DNA of 64,000 bases. Source: Lumnitzera littorea. Lineage: Eukaryota; Streptophyta; Magnoliopsida; Myrtales; Combretaceae. The position numbers and the translations under genes were made by a program. Where the stretch lies: contig JAMXBB010000009.1 of the NCBI GenBank assembly GCA_024138015.1, forward strand, positions 41,327,481-41,391,480, in the 5' to 3' direction. The notes under the pieces were generated by a model. The model had not been told where the DNA came from, made no database searches, and was given only the letters and a program-made list of their open reading frames with translations. The first letter of the stretch is position 1. The number at the start of each line of letters is the position of its first letter. Shown in pieces: positions 1-10,058 of the stretch.

Positions 1-1291
1 GAATGGTTTCAAAAAGAGAGTATTGATATGTTAGGGCACCAAAATTCGCTTCTCAATAACTTCACATATTAGATATATTAATCTTACAAAGACTCAAGAT
101 ATGCCAAGATATGGGATCACTCCAATATACCAAGATAAGTCAACTATTATCAAATCAACTAAATATACTTTTTAACTATCTAACAACTTGAATATTTCTC
201 CCGCTTTAGCCTCGTCAAAAAAGAGGAGGATTCAGGTGATGAAGAAGAAATATGATTCAAGTCAAAATTTTGAAATAGTTTCGGCTTAAGCATGAAGATA
301 TGCCCCTTGCAAAAGAGAAGAACAAAGAAGTTATAGGGCTCGAAAGGAGCAAACCATCAATAAATAGCTAACAACAACTTCCAAGAGCAATAAAAGTTAA
401 TCAGACAAGTAAGAGATTCGAGCTTATCTTACAAAGAAAAAGAGCATAAAAGGCATGAAAGGCATCCGTAAGAGGCATCCATGCCTAGTAGAATAGTAGC
501 AACAACAGTCATTAAGGTCCAAAATTTTACAAATAAACATAAGAGAGTCAATCAATAGCAACAAGAGTCTTACAAAAACATAAGGTGGCTAAAGGCTAAG
601 TTCATGAAGTAACATGAAGTAATCATGAGAAATAAACTGGAGTTGGAAAATTAAGCATTTGGTAGAGAATCACCTAGAGGAGGAAAGGGGCAAGATGGGT
701 AGTGATAATTTAGCTAAAAATAACTATAAAGCCCTTGAAACCCGTTGTAGATGTGATCATGAACATCTTCGCTAAGCTGATTGAACCACATCTTTAAGTA
801 TTGAAAAAAGGGGTGTTGAAATGCTAAGGGATCAACTCGATGAAAAGTGTGAAATCCTAAGTTATGTGGAAGCTAGTGAGAAAAGCCTTCGGTAGGAGTA
901 GCAACAACATGACTAGGAGGCTCACTAGAGGGAGCATAACCACTATAACTTCTTAGCTCATAAAAAGATTCAATACGTTATATTGGTTCACACTTAAAGC
1001 TAAGATCAAGTAAAGGAAGGGGTTTCTTTGTAACCTAATTGTCATCGGTTTTCTTCTAAACCCCTTGGCATATGTCAACTAATTCAAGGTGCTTAACTCG
1101 AGCTACCCATGGAGATATAGAAAACTGAATTCCCTTATGGATTAGTAATTGAGTAACCAATTGCCAAAACCTTAGGAAAGCTTAAGAGGGATTATTTTTA
1201 CATGCTTAAAACACAAAACTACAATGCTGAAGAAATTAATTTGTTTGTTCATGAGAAGATAATAGAGGATCTATAAGTCTTGATAGGTAAT
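1..1291 (+). pseudogene. Degenerate left flank with gag-like coding remnant
   Basis: No intact gene is present. Around 743-990 the plus strand reads as a decayed coding segment that is Glu/Lys/Arg/His-rich, with stretches such as EKRGVEMLRDQLDEKCEIL and EHNHYNFLAHKKIQYV, broken by several TAG/TAA/TGA codons. The charged, heptad-like character suggests a coiled-coil part of a retroelement gag or a transposon-associated protein, but I do not recognise the family. The rest (1-740 and 1000-1291) shows no usable reading frame. It lies just outside the left TSD of the Ty3/gypsy element, so it is the older sequence that element inserted into. Confidence 0.3.
1287..1291. repeat. Left TSD of gypsy element (GTAAT)
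   Basis: The five bases immediately before the TG of the 5' LTR pair with GTAAC at 5083-5087 immediately after the CA of the 3' LTR. One transition separates them. Five base pairs is the usual Ty3/gypsy duplication length. Confidence 0.65.
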
Positions 1292-1777
1292 TGATGAACT
1301 GCCGACCAACGGTCCCATTACTCATACACGGCTCCAAGGACTCCAATCCTTCACTTGAAGAATTCTCTCTCAGTAACCTACTGATGATGAGAAAGCCTTA
1401 AGCTCCCCGCATTGTCATACGATGATCTATACACTCGATGGTGATGATGCTGACCATTCCCTTACCGAAGACCTTCTACTAAGTAATCCAACCCCCTATT
1501 GCCAAGAGATTCTTGCTGAGTGATGAAAGACTCACTTAATGGTTGAGTAGTTTTTCTTCGGCATGTTACCTCTCTCTTGTCCCGGCCCCTTTATTTCTAC
1601 AATATCTTGATCCCTCTCACTTGCTGTACTTAGAGAATATTCATATGGGACCAATGTTGCATTGCCACCTATCCACCTCATCTAACATTGCATTATTTTT
1701 CCATTTTTGTCTTTTGTCCTTTTTACCTTCTTTCATTTATACTAGGAATCCTTTTTTTGTATATACTTTCTTGTAAT
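1292..1777 (+). repeat. Truncated 5' LTR of the gypsy element
   Basis: It aligns with the first ~510 bp of the 3' LTR at 4179-4690, with small indels. Shared landmarks are CCGACCAAC near the start, CATTGTCATACGATGATCTA in the middle and ACTTTCTTGTAAT at the end. Homology stops at 1777, whereas the 3' LTR continues another ~390 bp through a TATA box, R and U5. The 5' copy therefore retains only U3. Confidence 0.8.
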
Positions 1778-1787
1778 AAGAAAGTAT
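1763..1787. other. Deletion junction with 10-bp hairpin and copied filler
   Basis: ATACTTTCTT (1763-1772), loop GTAAT, AAGAAAGTAT (1778-1787) is a perfect inverted repeat exactly where LTR homology ends. Right after it, TATGCTTGACGAG (1785-1797) repeats the same 13 bases found at 1874-1886. At 1874-1886 they belong to the real RT reading frame, so the first copy looks like filler copied during repair of the break. Confidence 0.6.
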
Positions 1788-1799
1788 GCTTGACGAGCA

Positions 1800-2540
1800 A
1801 GTCAATGTGTCTATCACCAAGCTATTAATAAGATCACTATCAAATATCAATACCCAATCCTACAGCTTAACAATATGCTTGACGAGTTACACGGCACCAG
1901 CATCTTTTCTTAGATTGACTTGAAGAGTGGCTACCACCAAATACGGATAAGACTTAGGGATGAATGGAAGATATCCTTCAAGATAAAGGATGGTCTATTC
2001 GAATGGTTAATGATGTCGTTTGGATTAACTAATGCGCTGAATACTTTTATGCAGCTAATGAATCATGTACTAAGATTGTTGATTAGCAAATGCGTTATGG
2101 TTTATTTTAATGATATTCTGGTCTACAGTATAGACCTCCTCATTCATGTTAAACATTTGAGATTGGTATTTAACATACTACATGCCGAGAAATTATTCGA
2201 CAACCTAAAGAAATGCATGTTCTGTGAAAGCGAGGTTATATTCCTTAGATATGTTGTTTTAGGAAGTAGAGTTTGAGTTGATGAGGAAAAAGTCAGAGCT
2301 ATTGATGAGTGGCCTACGCCAATTAGTGCAACTGAAGTTAGGAGCTTCCATGGCCTAGCCTCGTTCTATCGGAGATTTATCCGAAACTTCAACTCCATAA
2401 TTGCATCATTGACTGAATTGACCAAGAAGAACATTGAGTTTAGATGGATAGAAAAGGCTTAGAGGAGTTTTGAAGACACAAAGATTAAACCAACGTTTGC
2501 TCTAATACTTACCCCGCTAGATTTCTAGAAGGTTTTGGAG
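1800..2540 (+). pseudogene. pol (fragment): Ty3/gypsy reverse transcriptase, degraded
   Basis: RT copies the element's RNA into DNA. The readable frame opens within the palm domain, with NKITIKYQYPI and then LKSGYHQIRI (about 1915-1950), the conserved DLxxGYHQI motif with Asp lost next to a stop. SFGLTNALNTFMQLMN follows (the SFGLxNAPxTF box). The catalytic YxDDILVYS box reads YFNDILVYS near 2101-2127, so the first catalytic Asp is now Asn. The thumb and connection continue to 2540 through a stop near 2275 (VRVDEEKVRAI region, SFHGLASFYRRFI). The N-terminal third of the domain was removed by the deletion at 1778. It is non-functional. Confidence 0.85.
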
Positions 2541-2885
2541 GTTAAATGTGATGCATCTAGTGTTAGCATTGGTGCTGTCCTTATGTAGGAGTATCGACCC
2601 ATTAGCTACTTCAGCAAAAAAACTCCGAGGTACTGTCTTAAATTACTTAGCCAACAACAAGGAATTTTATGCCCTTGTCTATACACTCCAGAACTGGCAA
2701 CATTATCTGTTACCGAGAGAATTCATCATCTATTCAGATCATGAATCTCTTAAGCATCTTCATAGGCAGCAGAAGCCTTCTTGACATCACACCAAGTGGG
2801 TCAAGTTATTAAAGACCTTTTGCTATATCATCAGATATAAAAAGAGAAGCACCAACACAGTGGTTAATGCACTTTCTCACCGTCA
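2536..2885 (+). pseudogene. pol (fragment): Ty3/gypsy RNase H domain, degraded
   Basis: This domain degrades the RNA strand of the RNA/DNA hybrid. The start reads VKCDASSVSIGAVL, with the conserved Asp of the first catalytic block. A TAG at 2586-2588 sits at the expected Gln. The frame then gives ISYFSKKLRG, NYLANNKEFYALVYTLQNWQHYLLPREFIIYSDHESLKHL (catalytic Glu in NKEFYAL and Asp in YSDHESL retained). After another stop near 2782 it reads HTKWVKLLKTF and NTVVNALSH, where the last expected Asp (NxVADALS) is replaced by Asn. It follows RT directly, as in Ty3/gypsy pol. Confidence 0.85.
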
Positions 2886-2989
2886 TACCCTCATCATAAC
2901 ATTACAAGCTAAGGTGCTTGGATTTGGTACTTTACCTAATTAATATGAGCATGATCTACATTTTAGACCCTTAGTAGCTAGGTGTAGTG

Positions 2990-4160
2990 CTAGAGGAGCT
3001 GTGGAGGGGTTCTACTTAAGCAAGGGGTTCTTGACAAAGGGAAAGCAGATTTACATGCTAAGTGGCTCTACAAGGGAGCTATTGGTTTGAGAAGCTCATG
3101 TCGAGAGTTTGGCCAGCCATTTTTGGGAAAAGAGGACGATTGAGATATTGAAGGAGCACTTTTACTGGCCTGAGATGATGAAGGATGTACACCAAATACA
3201 TAAGAGGTATAAGGTGTATAAGTATGCAAAAGGGAGGAGAGAGCTCTATGGAGAATATACACCCTTACCAATTCCCGAGCGACCATGGACCAATCTAAGC
3301 ATGGATTTCATGCTCGGCCTTCCCTACATGCCAAGAAGATGCGATTCGATCATGGTAGTGGTTGATCGGTTCAACAAGATGGGCTACTTCATTCCCTACT
3401 ATAGAACTAATGATTCTTTATTCATCTTTAACCTCTTTTCATAGGAAATTGTGCGACTACATAGAGTGATGAGAAGTATTGTGTCTAACCATGATTGGAA
3501 ATCCATGAGCTTCTTTTGGAAGACCCTATAGAAGAAACTTGGCACTAAGCTCCTGTTCAGTACCTCTTACCACCCCTAGACAGATGGCCAAATTGAAGTA
3601 GTTAATAGAACCATCAATAATCTTCTACGCGCCACTGTGGGAAAGAACTCTCGTGACTAAGATGTTTGCTTGCCCCATCATTGAATTTGCTTACAATCGC
3701 TCAACTCATATCTCAATCGAAACATCACCATTTGAGGTTGTTTATAGACTTAACCTGAACCTACCATTAGATTTAATTAACAGCCCAACTACATAAAGGG
3801 AAAGACAATCTGGCCTACAGTGTACCGAGGAGTTCCAAAGGTTATATCGGAAGATTGCCAAGCAATTCGCCAAAACTATAGCCTACTAAAAGGAAGTGGG
3901 AAACCATGGAAGGAGATGAGTCATTATACCCCTAGGGACCTTATTTGGGTCCATCTTAGCAATGAGCGCTTCCCTATTAGAAAGACTAACAAACTATCTC
4001 CCAAAATGGATGAATCCTATAGGATCCTAAGGTACAATAATGATAATGCCTATGAGATTGAGCTGCCTAAAGGTTTTAATGTGTCTACCTCCTTCAACGT
4101 CACCAATTTAACTCCCTATGTGCCTAATGATGACGAAGACTAAGATTTGAGGGAAAATCT
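2990..4160 (+). pseudogene. pol (fragment): Ty3/gypsy integrase, degraded
   Basis: Integrase joins element cDNA to the genome. The zinc-binding N-terminus (about 3050-3240) shows HVESLASHF and WPEMMKDV, but both expected Cys of the HHCC finger read Tyr (RYKVYKYAKG). The core gives MDFMLGLP (first Asp) and VVVDRFNKM (second Asp) at 3300-3380. The third block reads HP-stop-TDGQIEVVNR, with TAG at 3577-3579 in place of Gln and the catalytic Glu at 3595-3597. The C-terminal segment 3900-4140 (PRDLIWVHL, RILRYNNDNAYEIELP, FNVTNLTPYV) is the SH3-like tail. Several stops and frameshifts lie between these blocks. No chromodomain is recognised before the LTR. Confidence 0.85.
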
Positions 4161-4178
4161 TTAGCAACCCTAGAGAAC

Positions 4179-5082
4179 TAATTAACTACCGACCAACAGT
4201 CCATTACTCACCAATGGCTCTAAGGACTCCAATCCCTCACTCAAAGAATTCTCTTTCAGCAACCTGTTGATGATGAGAAAGTTTACATTGAAGGAAGATA
4301 GTTGAACTCCTTGAGCTCCCCACATTGTCATACGATGATCTATACACTTAGCGGTGATGATGCCAACTATTCCTTTACCGAGGACCCTACGCTAAGTAAT
4401 CCAACCCACTACTACCGAGAGATTTTTGCCAAGTGATGAAAGACTCACTTAATGATCGAGCAGTTTTGCCTCGACATGATACCATCTCTCTAGTCTCGGC
4501 CCCTTTATTACCACAACATCTTGATCCCTCTTGCCTGCTGTACTTAGAAAATATTTATACAGGACCAATGTTGTACTGCCACCTATCTACCTCGTTTGAC
4601 ATTGTAGTACTTTTCCATTTTTGTCTTTTGTCCTTTTTAGCTTTTTTCGTATGTACTAGAAATCTTCTTTTTGTATATACTTTCTTGTAATTTCTTTATT
4701 TGTAATGTTGCCCTAAAGACTTATTATAAATAGTCCATTTCCCTTATAAGCTGAAGATAACTTACATTTTAATACTGAATATTCTATCCTTGTGAGACAA
4801 TCCTCTCTAAATCTATCTTTCATATACTCTTATCTAATCTTGCCGAGTAGCTCAAGATTAGTAGCGAGTAGACCTTGACATCAACTTGTACATCACATCA
4901 AGTGAGGTGTCATGTCATGTTGTGTTCATTAGTGAGTCACATCCTCCAAGCAACTTCACGTCAACTACTCATGTTCGTCTATAGACTATTTCCCTTTAAT
5001 TTTCTTCAATATTTTGGAGGACCCATTTTAATTAAGTTTACCTTAGTAAGTCTTAGTAATAACTCAGCTCCTAGACACACCA
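4179..5082 (+). repeat. 3' LTR of the gypsy element
   Basis: It is 904 bp long, begins TAATTAACTACC (TG mutated to TA) and ends GACACACCA. It holds U3 shared with 1292-1777, a TATA box at 4725-4733, and a ~350-bp R-U5. The upstream sequence is AT-rich with a short purine run GAGGGAAAA (4150-4158) that may be the remnant polypurine tract. Confidence 0.75.
4725..4733 (+). promoter_or_regulatory. TATA box of the gypsy 3' LTR
   Basis: TATAAATAG is a consensus plant TATA box, located ~546 bp into the LTR. Transcription would start near 4755-4760. The matching box in the 5' LTR was deleted, so only this copy could fire, and it would read outward into 5.1 kb. Confidence 0.55.
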
Positions 5083-5192
5083 GTAACATTTGATTGTTGG
5101 CCTCGACGAAGATGATAATTATGGATCATAATGTGGTGTAAGATCTTGGTCCTAAGGTCAAGTCGAATAGCAACTAAATTTTTTACCTTCCC

Positions 5193-5810
5193 TTAATTTT
5201 CTCTAATACCCTTATACCTAAAGACCCGTTCATAAAACTTAGGACCATAGAAGTTGACATTGACACTGACATTGGTTCCCCTAACAAAAGCCTTGATAAG
5301 ACTATAAATATCCTCAAGAGTGATGGTTATTAGTATGCTATAAACATAAGTATACAAGATTGTGTAGTGCAATTCATCATTATCATTCATTTTTAATTTT
5401 GGTCGACCTTGATCATCTAAAGAATAAGAAATATTGCAATAAAAATAATTGAGGGCATCATCATATACCTCATTGGGAAGCAAAAGGATGTTAAGGATAT
5501 GGTTGGTGATGAATTCCCGGAATGGCCAAAATGCGAAACTCTTCAAGCACTTCCTAAGGATAGAGTATGTCAGTATCTACTTCTAAGTTTACAAACTTCT
5601 TAAATCTTTGATCATATTGACATGTGGGAAAGAGATGGTTGTCATATATACAAGGGGTGCTAGACCACGAACGGTTCTCGTTGCCATGATTGTTGGAAGT
5701 AAGTAAAGATGAAGGAGATAGAAGAGGAGAGGATGGGGAAGGAAGAGGAGAGTATGTGTGTGATGGAAGCCGAGTTGATAGTAAAGGCGTGAGAATGGTG
5801 GTAGTGGCAT
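5193..5810 (-). pseudogene. Unrecognised gene-like fragment, frameshifted
   Basis: Two minus-strand frames appear to belong together. A start at 5687 sits in CAATCATGGC after a pyrimidine-rich leader and opens MATRTVRGLAPLVYM...HVNMIKDLRSL to about 5592. A possible earlier start lies at 5810. After stops or a frame change, 5546-5193 gives 117 residues, including VYDDALNYFYCNISYSL, LDDQGRPKLKMNDNDELHY, LEDIYSLIKAFVRG and FYGPKFYERVF. The spacing (FYxN, then a short acidic loop, then VxG/IxxLI-type segment) is reminiscent of putative plant-transposon proteins associated with Ty3/gypsy elements, but I cannot name a family. Upstream DNA to ~6040 is CT-rich on the minus strand, like a plant 5' leader. 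Confidence 0.35.
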
Positions 5811-6056
5811 GATGGTGGATATGGGTTTTGTAGAGAGAGAAAGTTTTGTGAAGAGGAAAAGAAGGTGAGAAGAGGTAGAGTGAGATGATGGATTATTGAT
5901 TGAGGGAATGTTGAGATGATTGGGGAGGAAAAAAAGGATTTTAAGGGGTTAAAGAGGGTGGATTGAAGAGGGAGAGAGAGGTTAGGGTTTAGGAGGAAGG
6001 GAATGATGAGAGAGAGAGTCGTAGGTTGTTCTTGAAGACGCTTAGAATTTGGCTCA

Positions 6057-6260
6057 CCGACATGATGGTAATGGTATTTGCTGGCATGCTGGTAAGTTAA
6101 ATAAAACCAATTCCAAGTCTTTATTTAAAATAGTATATCGACATGATGGTAATGAAAGGTACCATCATGTCGGTTCATTGAACAAAACCGTTTTTAAATT
6201 ATTATCTAAAGGACTATACCATCATGCCGGTAAGGTGGAGTGCTATCATGTCGGTATTTT
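6057..6260. repeat. ~80-bp tandem repeat with palindromic CCGACATGATGG motif
   Basis: Two and a half degenerate units start near 6058, 6139 and 6219. Each carries CGACATGATGGTA or its reverse complement. At 6139-6172 the motif and its complement form a perfect 13-bp hairpin with an 8-base loop. Further complements lie at 6217-6230 and 6241-6253. The plus-strand ORF across it (6049-6264) repeats HDGN...HxG...LNKT only because the DNA repeats. It is not a recognised protein. Confidence 0.55.
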
Positions 6261-6264
6261 ATAA

Positions 6265-7139
6265 TTTTGTAGAATCTTGGTTTTTGTCTACTCCTTTGTT
6301 GAAGTTGCTAGCTCAAGTTTATTTTATGGGATTTAATGACTGTTCCAACACTTCAAGCAAGTTTAATTGAGTCCTTTAAGACTTGGAAGACTTAAATTTG
6401 AACTAAATTCCTCAGATTTAGTCAAATCAAATCCTAAAAGCTATATAGTTCATAACTAAGTGAAAGTGTGCATGTATGAGCATGTTATGTGTACAGGCAT
6501 TGAGTTTTTATGCACTAACACTTGAAGCAAATTTCAAATACATGTTTGAGCATGGTTGGAATAAAGTATAGCTTTAAGGCTCTACAAATTATAAAATTAT
6601 TATTGGAGTTCCTTAAGATCAAATGTTAAGCATACGTATAGCTAGAGAGTAAGTACGAATCCTTCCTTAAATTTAACACAAGTTTATACTTCAATCGTAT
6701 TTAAAAGATATCAAGAAGCATAAAAGATACATGATCAAACCAAACAATATCCATATTGGCACAAATAGGCATCAGATGTTACAAATAGCACTTAGTTCCT
6801 AATAAGGGTCTAGAGAAGTCAAATTTGCACAAAATTAAAATCAAGCTAAATTGACCACTCAAACATGATTTATAGATGAAAATAAATAGGTGGATCCTGG
6901 TTTTGGGTGTGGAAACCAATGCATGATAAATTTGTATATATATGAACTTGGATAAGCATGAATGACTTTAAGTATGCCTAAAATATGTTAAACATCATGT
7001 TTTATACATGAAATCCATATGATCATGTTTCTTAAACCTCATGGTATGATTTTTGCTGGTTAAGGCACTTAGTATACTATATTTGCTCAAAAACACTATA
7101 TTGGTTCTTATGTGCCTAGTATTCATGTTGCATAATCAT
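6265..7139. other. Gene-free stretch 3' of the copia element
   Basis: No ORF of note. This lies downstream (on the minus strand) of the copia pol end, where a 3' noncoding region and 3' LTR would be expected. I could not match it to the truncated 5' LTR at 16379-16905, so the 3' LTR is either absent, diverged or beyond recognition. Near-repeated words such as AACACTTGAAGCAA(A/G)TTT occur at 6344-6365 and 6517-6535. Confidence 0.4.
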
Positions 7140-7760
7140 TTCCAATTCTCTACTTAATGTGAAAAATCTATCCTCACTAAATGGTTTTGTAAAGATATTA
7201 ACTATTTGGTTACTAGTGTCAACAAATTCTAAGCATATATCATTATTTTACGCATGATCATGGATGAAGTGATGCCTAATTTCTATATGCTTAGTCCTTG
7301 AGTATTAAATTGGATTCTTTGTTAGGTTTATAACACTTATACTGTCACATCTTGTTTGGACATTTGTAATTTTAAGCCATAATCATGCAATGTTTGTTTC
7401 ATCCATAAAGCTTAAGCACAACAACTACCAATGATTAAGGATCTAGCCTTGGTAGTTGATAGTGCTATCAAGTTTTATTTCTTTGAATTCCATGACATTA
7501 GTGAGTTACCAAGAAAGTGACATGTGCTACTTGTGCTTTTTTTATCAACTTTGCAACTGGAGAAGTCAACATCGGAGTATCCAACAAGATTGAATGAGGT
7601 GAACTTGGGATGCCACAAGATGATTTCAATAGTGCTTGTAAAATACTTAAAGATGCTTTTGACACATTCAAGTGAGATTTTTTAGGATAAGATTGAAATC
7701 GTGCGCATAGACATACAGTAAACATAATGTCGAGCCTAGATGCAGTTAATTATAGATGAC
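7140..7760 (-). pseudogene. pol (fragment): Copia RNase H / pol C-terminus
   Basis: On the minus strand the frame shows the RT-RNase H linker (YMSIIGSHL...RLDIMFTVCLCARFQ), followed downstream by HIEIRHHFIHDHA and EFVDTSNQIVNIFTKPFSEDRFFTLSREL near 7270-7140. This corresponds to the usual copia C-terminus (HxIxxRxHFIRD ... DxFTKPL...F). The catalytic SDADxAG block is not readable. Frames change several times between 7740 and 7330. Confidence 0.75.
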
Positions 7761-8600
7761 TTCCTATTATGCTCATATACATTTTTTCACAAATGTTCTT
7801 TCTACTTTCATCTTTCTTAAGTTTTAGAGTTGCACTCATTAGAGTAGCCTTAGTCTTACAATTTTCTATTTTGAATCTTTTTAAGAGCTCCCTAATGTAT
7901 TTTGCTTAGTTAATGAAGGTTCCATTATCAATTTGTTTAGCTTGAAGACCCAAGTAATAGTTGAGTTCTCCCATCATACTCATTTCAAACTCTTTTTTCA
8001 TACATTAGTCAAACTCATTAACTAGATCCATATGAATAGCATCAAACACAATGTTATCTACATATATTTGGATAATTAATATATGAGTATTGTGTTGCTT
8101 GATGAACAACGTCGTATCAAGTTTCCTTCTAGTAAAGTCATTCTTTATCAAGAAGCTACTCAACCTTTCATATCAAGCTCTAAGAGCTTACTTAAGTCCA
8201 TACAAGGCCTTATTGAGCTTATATACATGTTTTGGGAATTCACTATCCTCAAACCCTAGTAGTTGCTCTACATATACTTTCTTCATGATATAACCATTTA
8301 GGAAGGTACTTTTAACATCCATTTGATATTGTTTAAAGTTTTTATATGTGGCAAATGTTAGAAGCATCCTAATGGCCATTAATTTAGCAATCGAAGCAAA
8401 AGTCTCATTGAAATCAATTCCATCTTCTTGGTTGTAACCTTTCTTATTACTATTCCAGTTTCATTTAACTTGTTTCGAAACACCCATTTAGTTCCTATTA
8501 CCGGTTTATCATTTGGTTTAGGTACTAAATCCTATATCTCATTTCTAGTGAATTGATTTAACTCTTCTTATATAGCTTGAATCTAAAATTCATCTTTTAA
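7760..8600 (-). pseudogene. pol (fragment): Copia reverse transcriptase
   Basis: The minus strand reads LVPKPNDKPVIGTKWVF (about 8530-8480), then MAIRMLLTFATYKNF, QMDVKSTFLNGYI (DVKxAFLNG catalytic block, Asp kept), VYVEQLLGFED and KLNKALYGLK at 8379-8188. The YVDD box reads YVDN at 8053-8064, losing one catalytic Asp. LNYYLGLQ and GTFINxAKYI follow near 7950-7900. A stop precedes the finger motif and others lie inside. This is standard copia RT architecture, non-functional. Confidence 0.85.
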
Positions 8601-8787
8601 AGCTTCATCTCCTTTCTTTGGTTCAAGTTGAGATATGACCATTACATCACTTAGGTTCTTAAGAGAGGCTATAGTTTATGCCCTATTAGATGGTTCTCTT
8701 GTTATTAGATCCTTAAGGCGATTTTTTTTTTTTTGCAAACTTCCACTCTCTTGGTAAGTCTACGTTAGAATTATCAATAATTTCATC

Positions 8788-9096
8788 TTATCTAGAGGAT
8801 TCCTTCTCATTTGAAATGGATTGATCCTTGTTAAGACCAAAACCATCCAATTGAGCACCTATGTTTTCTATTTCGTCATTAAACTCTCTACATGCATATG
8901 TATCATTAAATGCAACATGAATTGACTCCTTTACAACAACAGTTCTTTTGTTATACAATTTATAAGCCTTACTAGCAAGAGAATAACCAAGAAAGATGCC
9001 TTCATTCAATTTTGAATCAAATTTTCTAAGTTGTTCTTTTCCATTATTGAGAATGTAACATTTTGTACCAAAATGATGAAAATATGATATGTTAGG
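8788..9096 (-). pseudogene. pol (fragment): Copia integrase C-terminal part
   Basis: PNISYFHHFGTKCYILNNGKEQLRKFDSKLNEGIFLGYSLASKAYKLYNKRT (in pieces) is the conserved copia segment after the integrase core, ending in the GYSxxSKAYRxYN motif. It is separated from its upstream partner (10059-10700) by a solo LTR. The ORF start shown at 9132 lies within that LTR and is not genuine. Confidence 0.85.
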
Positions 9097-9446
9097 TGAT
9101 GCGGATTTGAAACCAAGAATAGACAAGGTCATTCATAAGGGTGGGTCAAAGCATTCCAAAAGCTTGAAAAAGGTGATGTAAGAGTGCAAAAATAATGGGA
9201 AAAAGTAAAAACATAAGCAAACCCACGAATAGCTCTACAAGATATGATGCACTAATGAACTTCTAAAGGCTTATGACACAACTTGATATGATGCATGAGG
9301 TAGTCTGATGAGATTATTCGCCACCTAGCCTCACTTAAGGATTAAAATAAAAGTAAAGAAAGTAAACAAGTTAAGAGAGTAATGTTTACAAAGAAGTATA
9401 TTCACTATATTAATGATGACATGTTGCGGCTACATGTACAAAAGGG

Positions 9447-9454
9447 TATTTATA
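9447..9454 (-). promoter_or_regulatory. TATA box of the nested solo LTR
   Basis: TATAAATA on the minus strand, followed by a CT-rich leader, fixes the orientation of the solo LTR. It could drive antisense or readthrough RNA into copia pol, which lies in the same orientation. Confidence 0.5.
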
Positions 9455-9733
9455 CTTGCAAAACTGAGGTAACCTATCTAAAATGGAAAAGACTAAAAAG
9501 GTAATGTCTCCTAAATAAGTATTGTACAAGGAATAATAAAGGGTAAAAATGAAAATTCAAGCAAATTGATGATTAGTGTAGTAGAATCCTTCATGTGGGT
9601 CTTGGACACATAGTAATAATATATTAGGTAAATGCCTTTGGTAAAAATCGACAAAAGGGGTACAGTCAGGGTAGAAGGCCGAGTAGGGGTACCGAGCAAA
9701 CCTAGACCCATATGAGAAGAAATGGCTATAGAT

Positions 9734-9801
9734 ATGAGCTAGAGCTTTTGACTTCTCGGTACTAATATGAGTTAGAGCTTTTGGCTTCTTAGTACTAATG
9801 T
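9734..9801. repeat. Two-copy ~34-bp tandem repeat in LTR U3
   Basis: ATATGAGYTAGAGCTTTTG followed by RCTTCTYRGTACTAA occurs twice in a row. Short tandem repeats are common in LTR U3 enhancers. Confidence 0.5.
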
Positions 9802-10058
9802 TGCTAAGCTGGTGGTCGACTCAGTCATGGCTGTGTAGGTGTGTAAGGGGTTAGGCAGTCAGTAAAGTATACTCTAGTCAACACACAACTTCCAAAAGAA
9901 GTATAGTTACTCGGCTTGGTATAAGTTGACCTTAGTAAGCAGCAAGGACAAGCTCGACATTGGTAGGAATCGGATAAAATAGGAGAATTCGTATTGTTAG
10001 TCTTTCTAGGCCTTAGGCTCAATTGTGAGTTAAAGCTCCAATAATTTGATTCCTATCA

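Larger units (their letters stand above)
1292..5082 (+). mobile_element. Ty3/gypsy LTR retrotransposon, internally deleted
   Basis: The element has a truncated 5' LTR (1292-1777), a pol remnant in the order reverse transcriptase, RNase H, integrase (the Ty3/gypsy order), and a complete 3' LTR (4179-5082). It is flanked by GTAAT (1287-1291) and GTAAC (5083-5087), a 4-of-5 TSD, and the outer ends are TG...CA. The two LTRs align from their first base at an offset of 2887, with the 3' copy beginning TA instead of TG. The rest of the 5' LTR, the primer-binding site, gag, protease and the N-terminus of RT are gone, replaced by one junction near 1778. The element cannot be autonomous. Confidence 0.85.
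9097..10058 (-). mobile_element. 962-bp solo LTR nested in copia integrase
   Basis: In plus orientation it begins TGATGCGG and ends TCCTATCA (TGAT...ATCA inverted ends). It is flanked by TTAGG (9092-9096) and TTTGG (10059-10063), a 4-of-5 TSD. On the minus strand TATAAATA at 9454-9447 makes the LTR sense minus, with ~600 bp of U3 and ~350 bp of R-U5. No internal genes or second terminal repeat are present, so it is a solo LTR left by recombination. It splits the copia integrase between the Pro-Asn and Ile-Ser-Tyr codons of a conserved block. The two flanks still encode the two halves. Confidence 0.8.

Noticed and set aside
6057..6260. CRISPR-like array
   Set aside because: This is a plant sequence; the units are degenerate tandem copies without unique spacers.
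6049..6264. Protein with repeated HDGN/HHxG motifs
   Set aside because: The repeats follow from the DNA tandem repeat; no start context or homologue is recognised.
8788..9132. Start of the copia integrase ORF at 9132
   Set aside because: Bases 9097-9132 belong to the solo LTR; the first residues are not copia protein.
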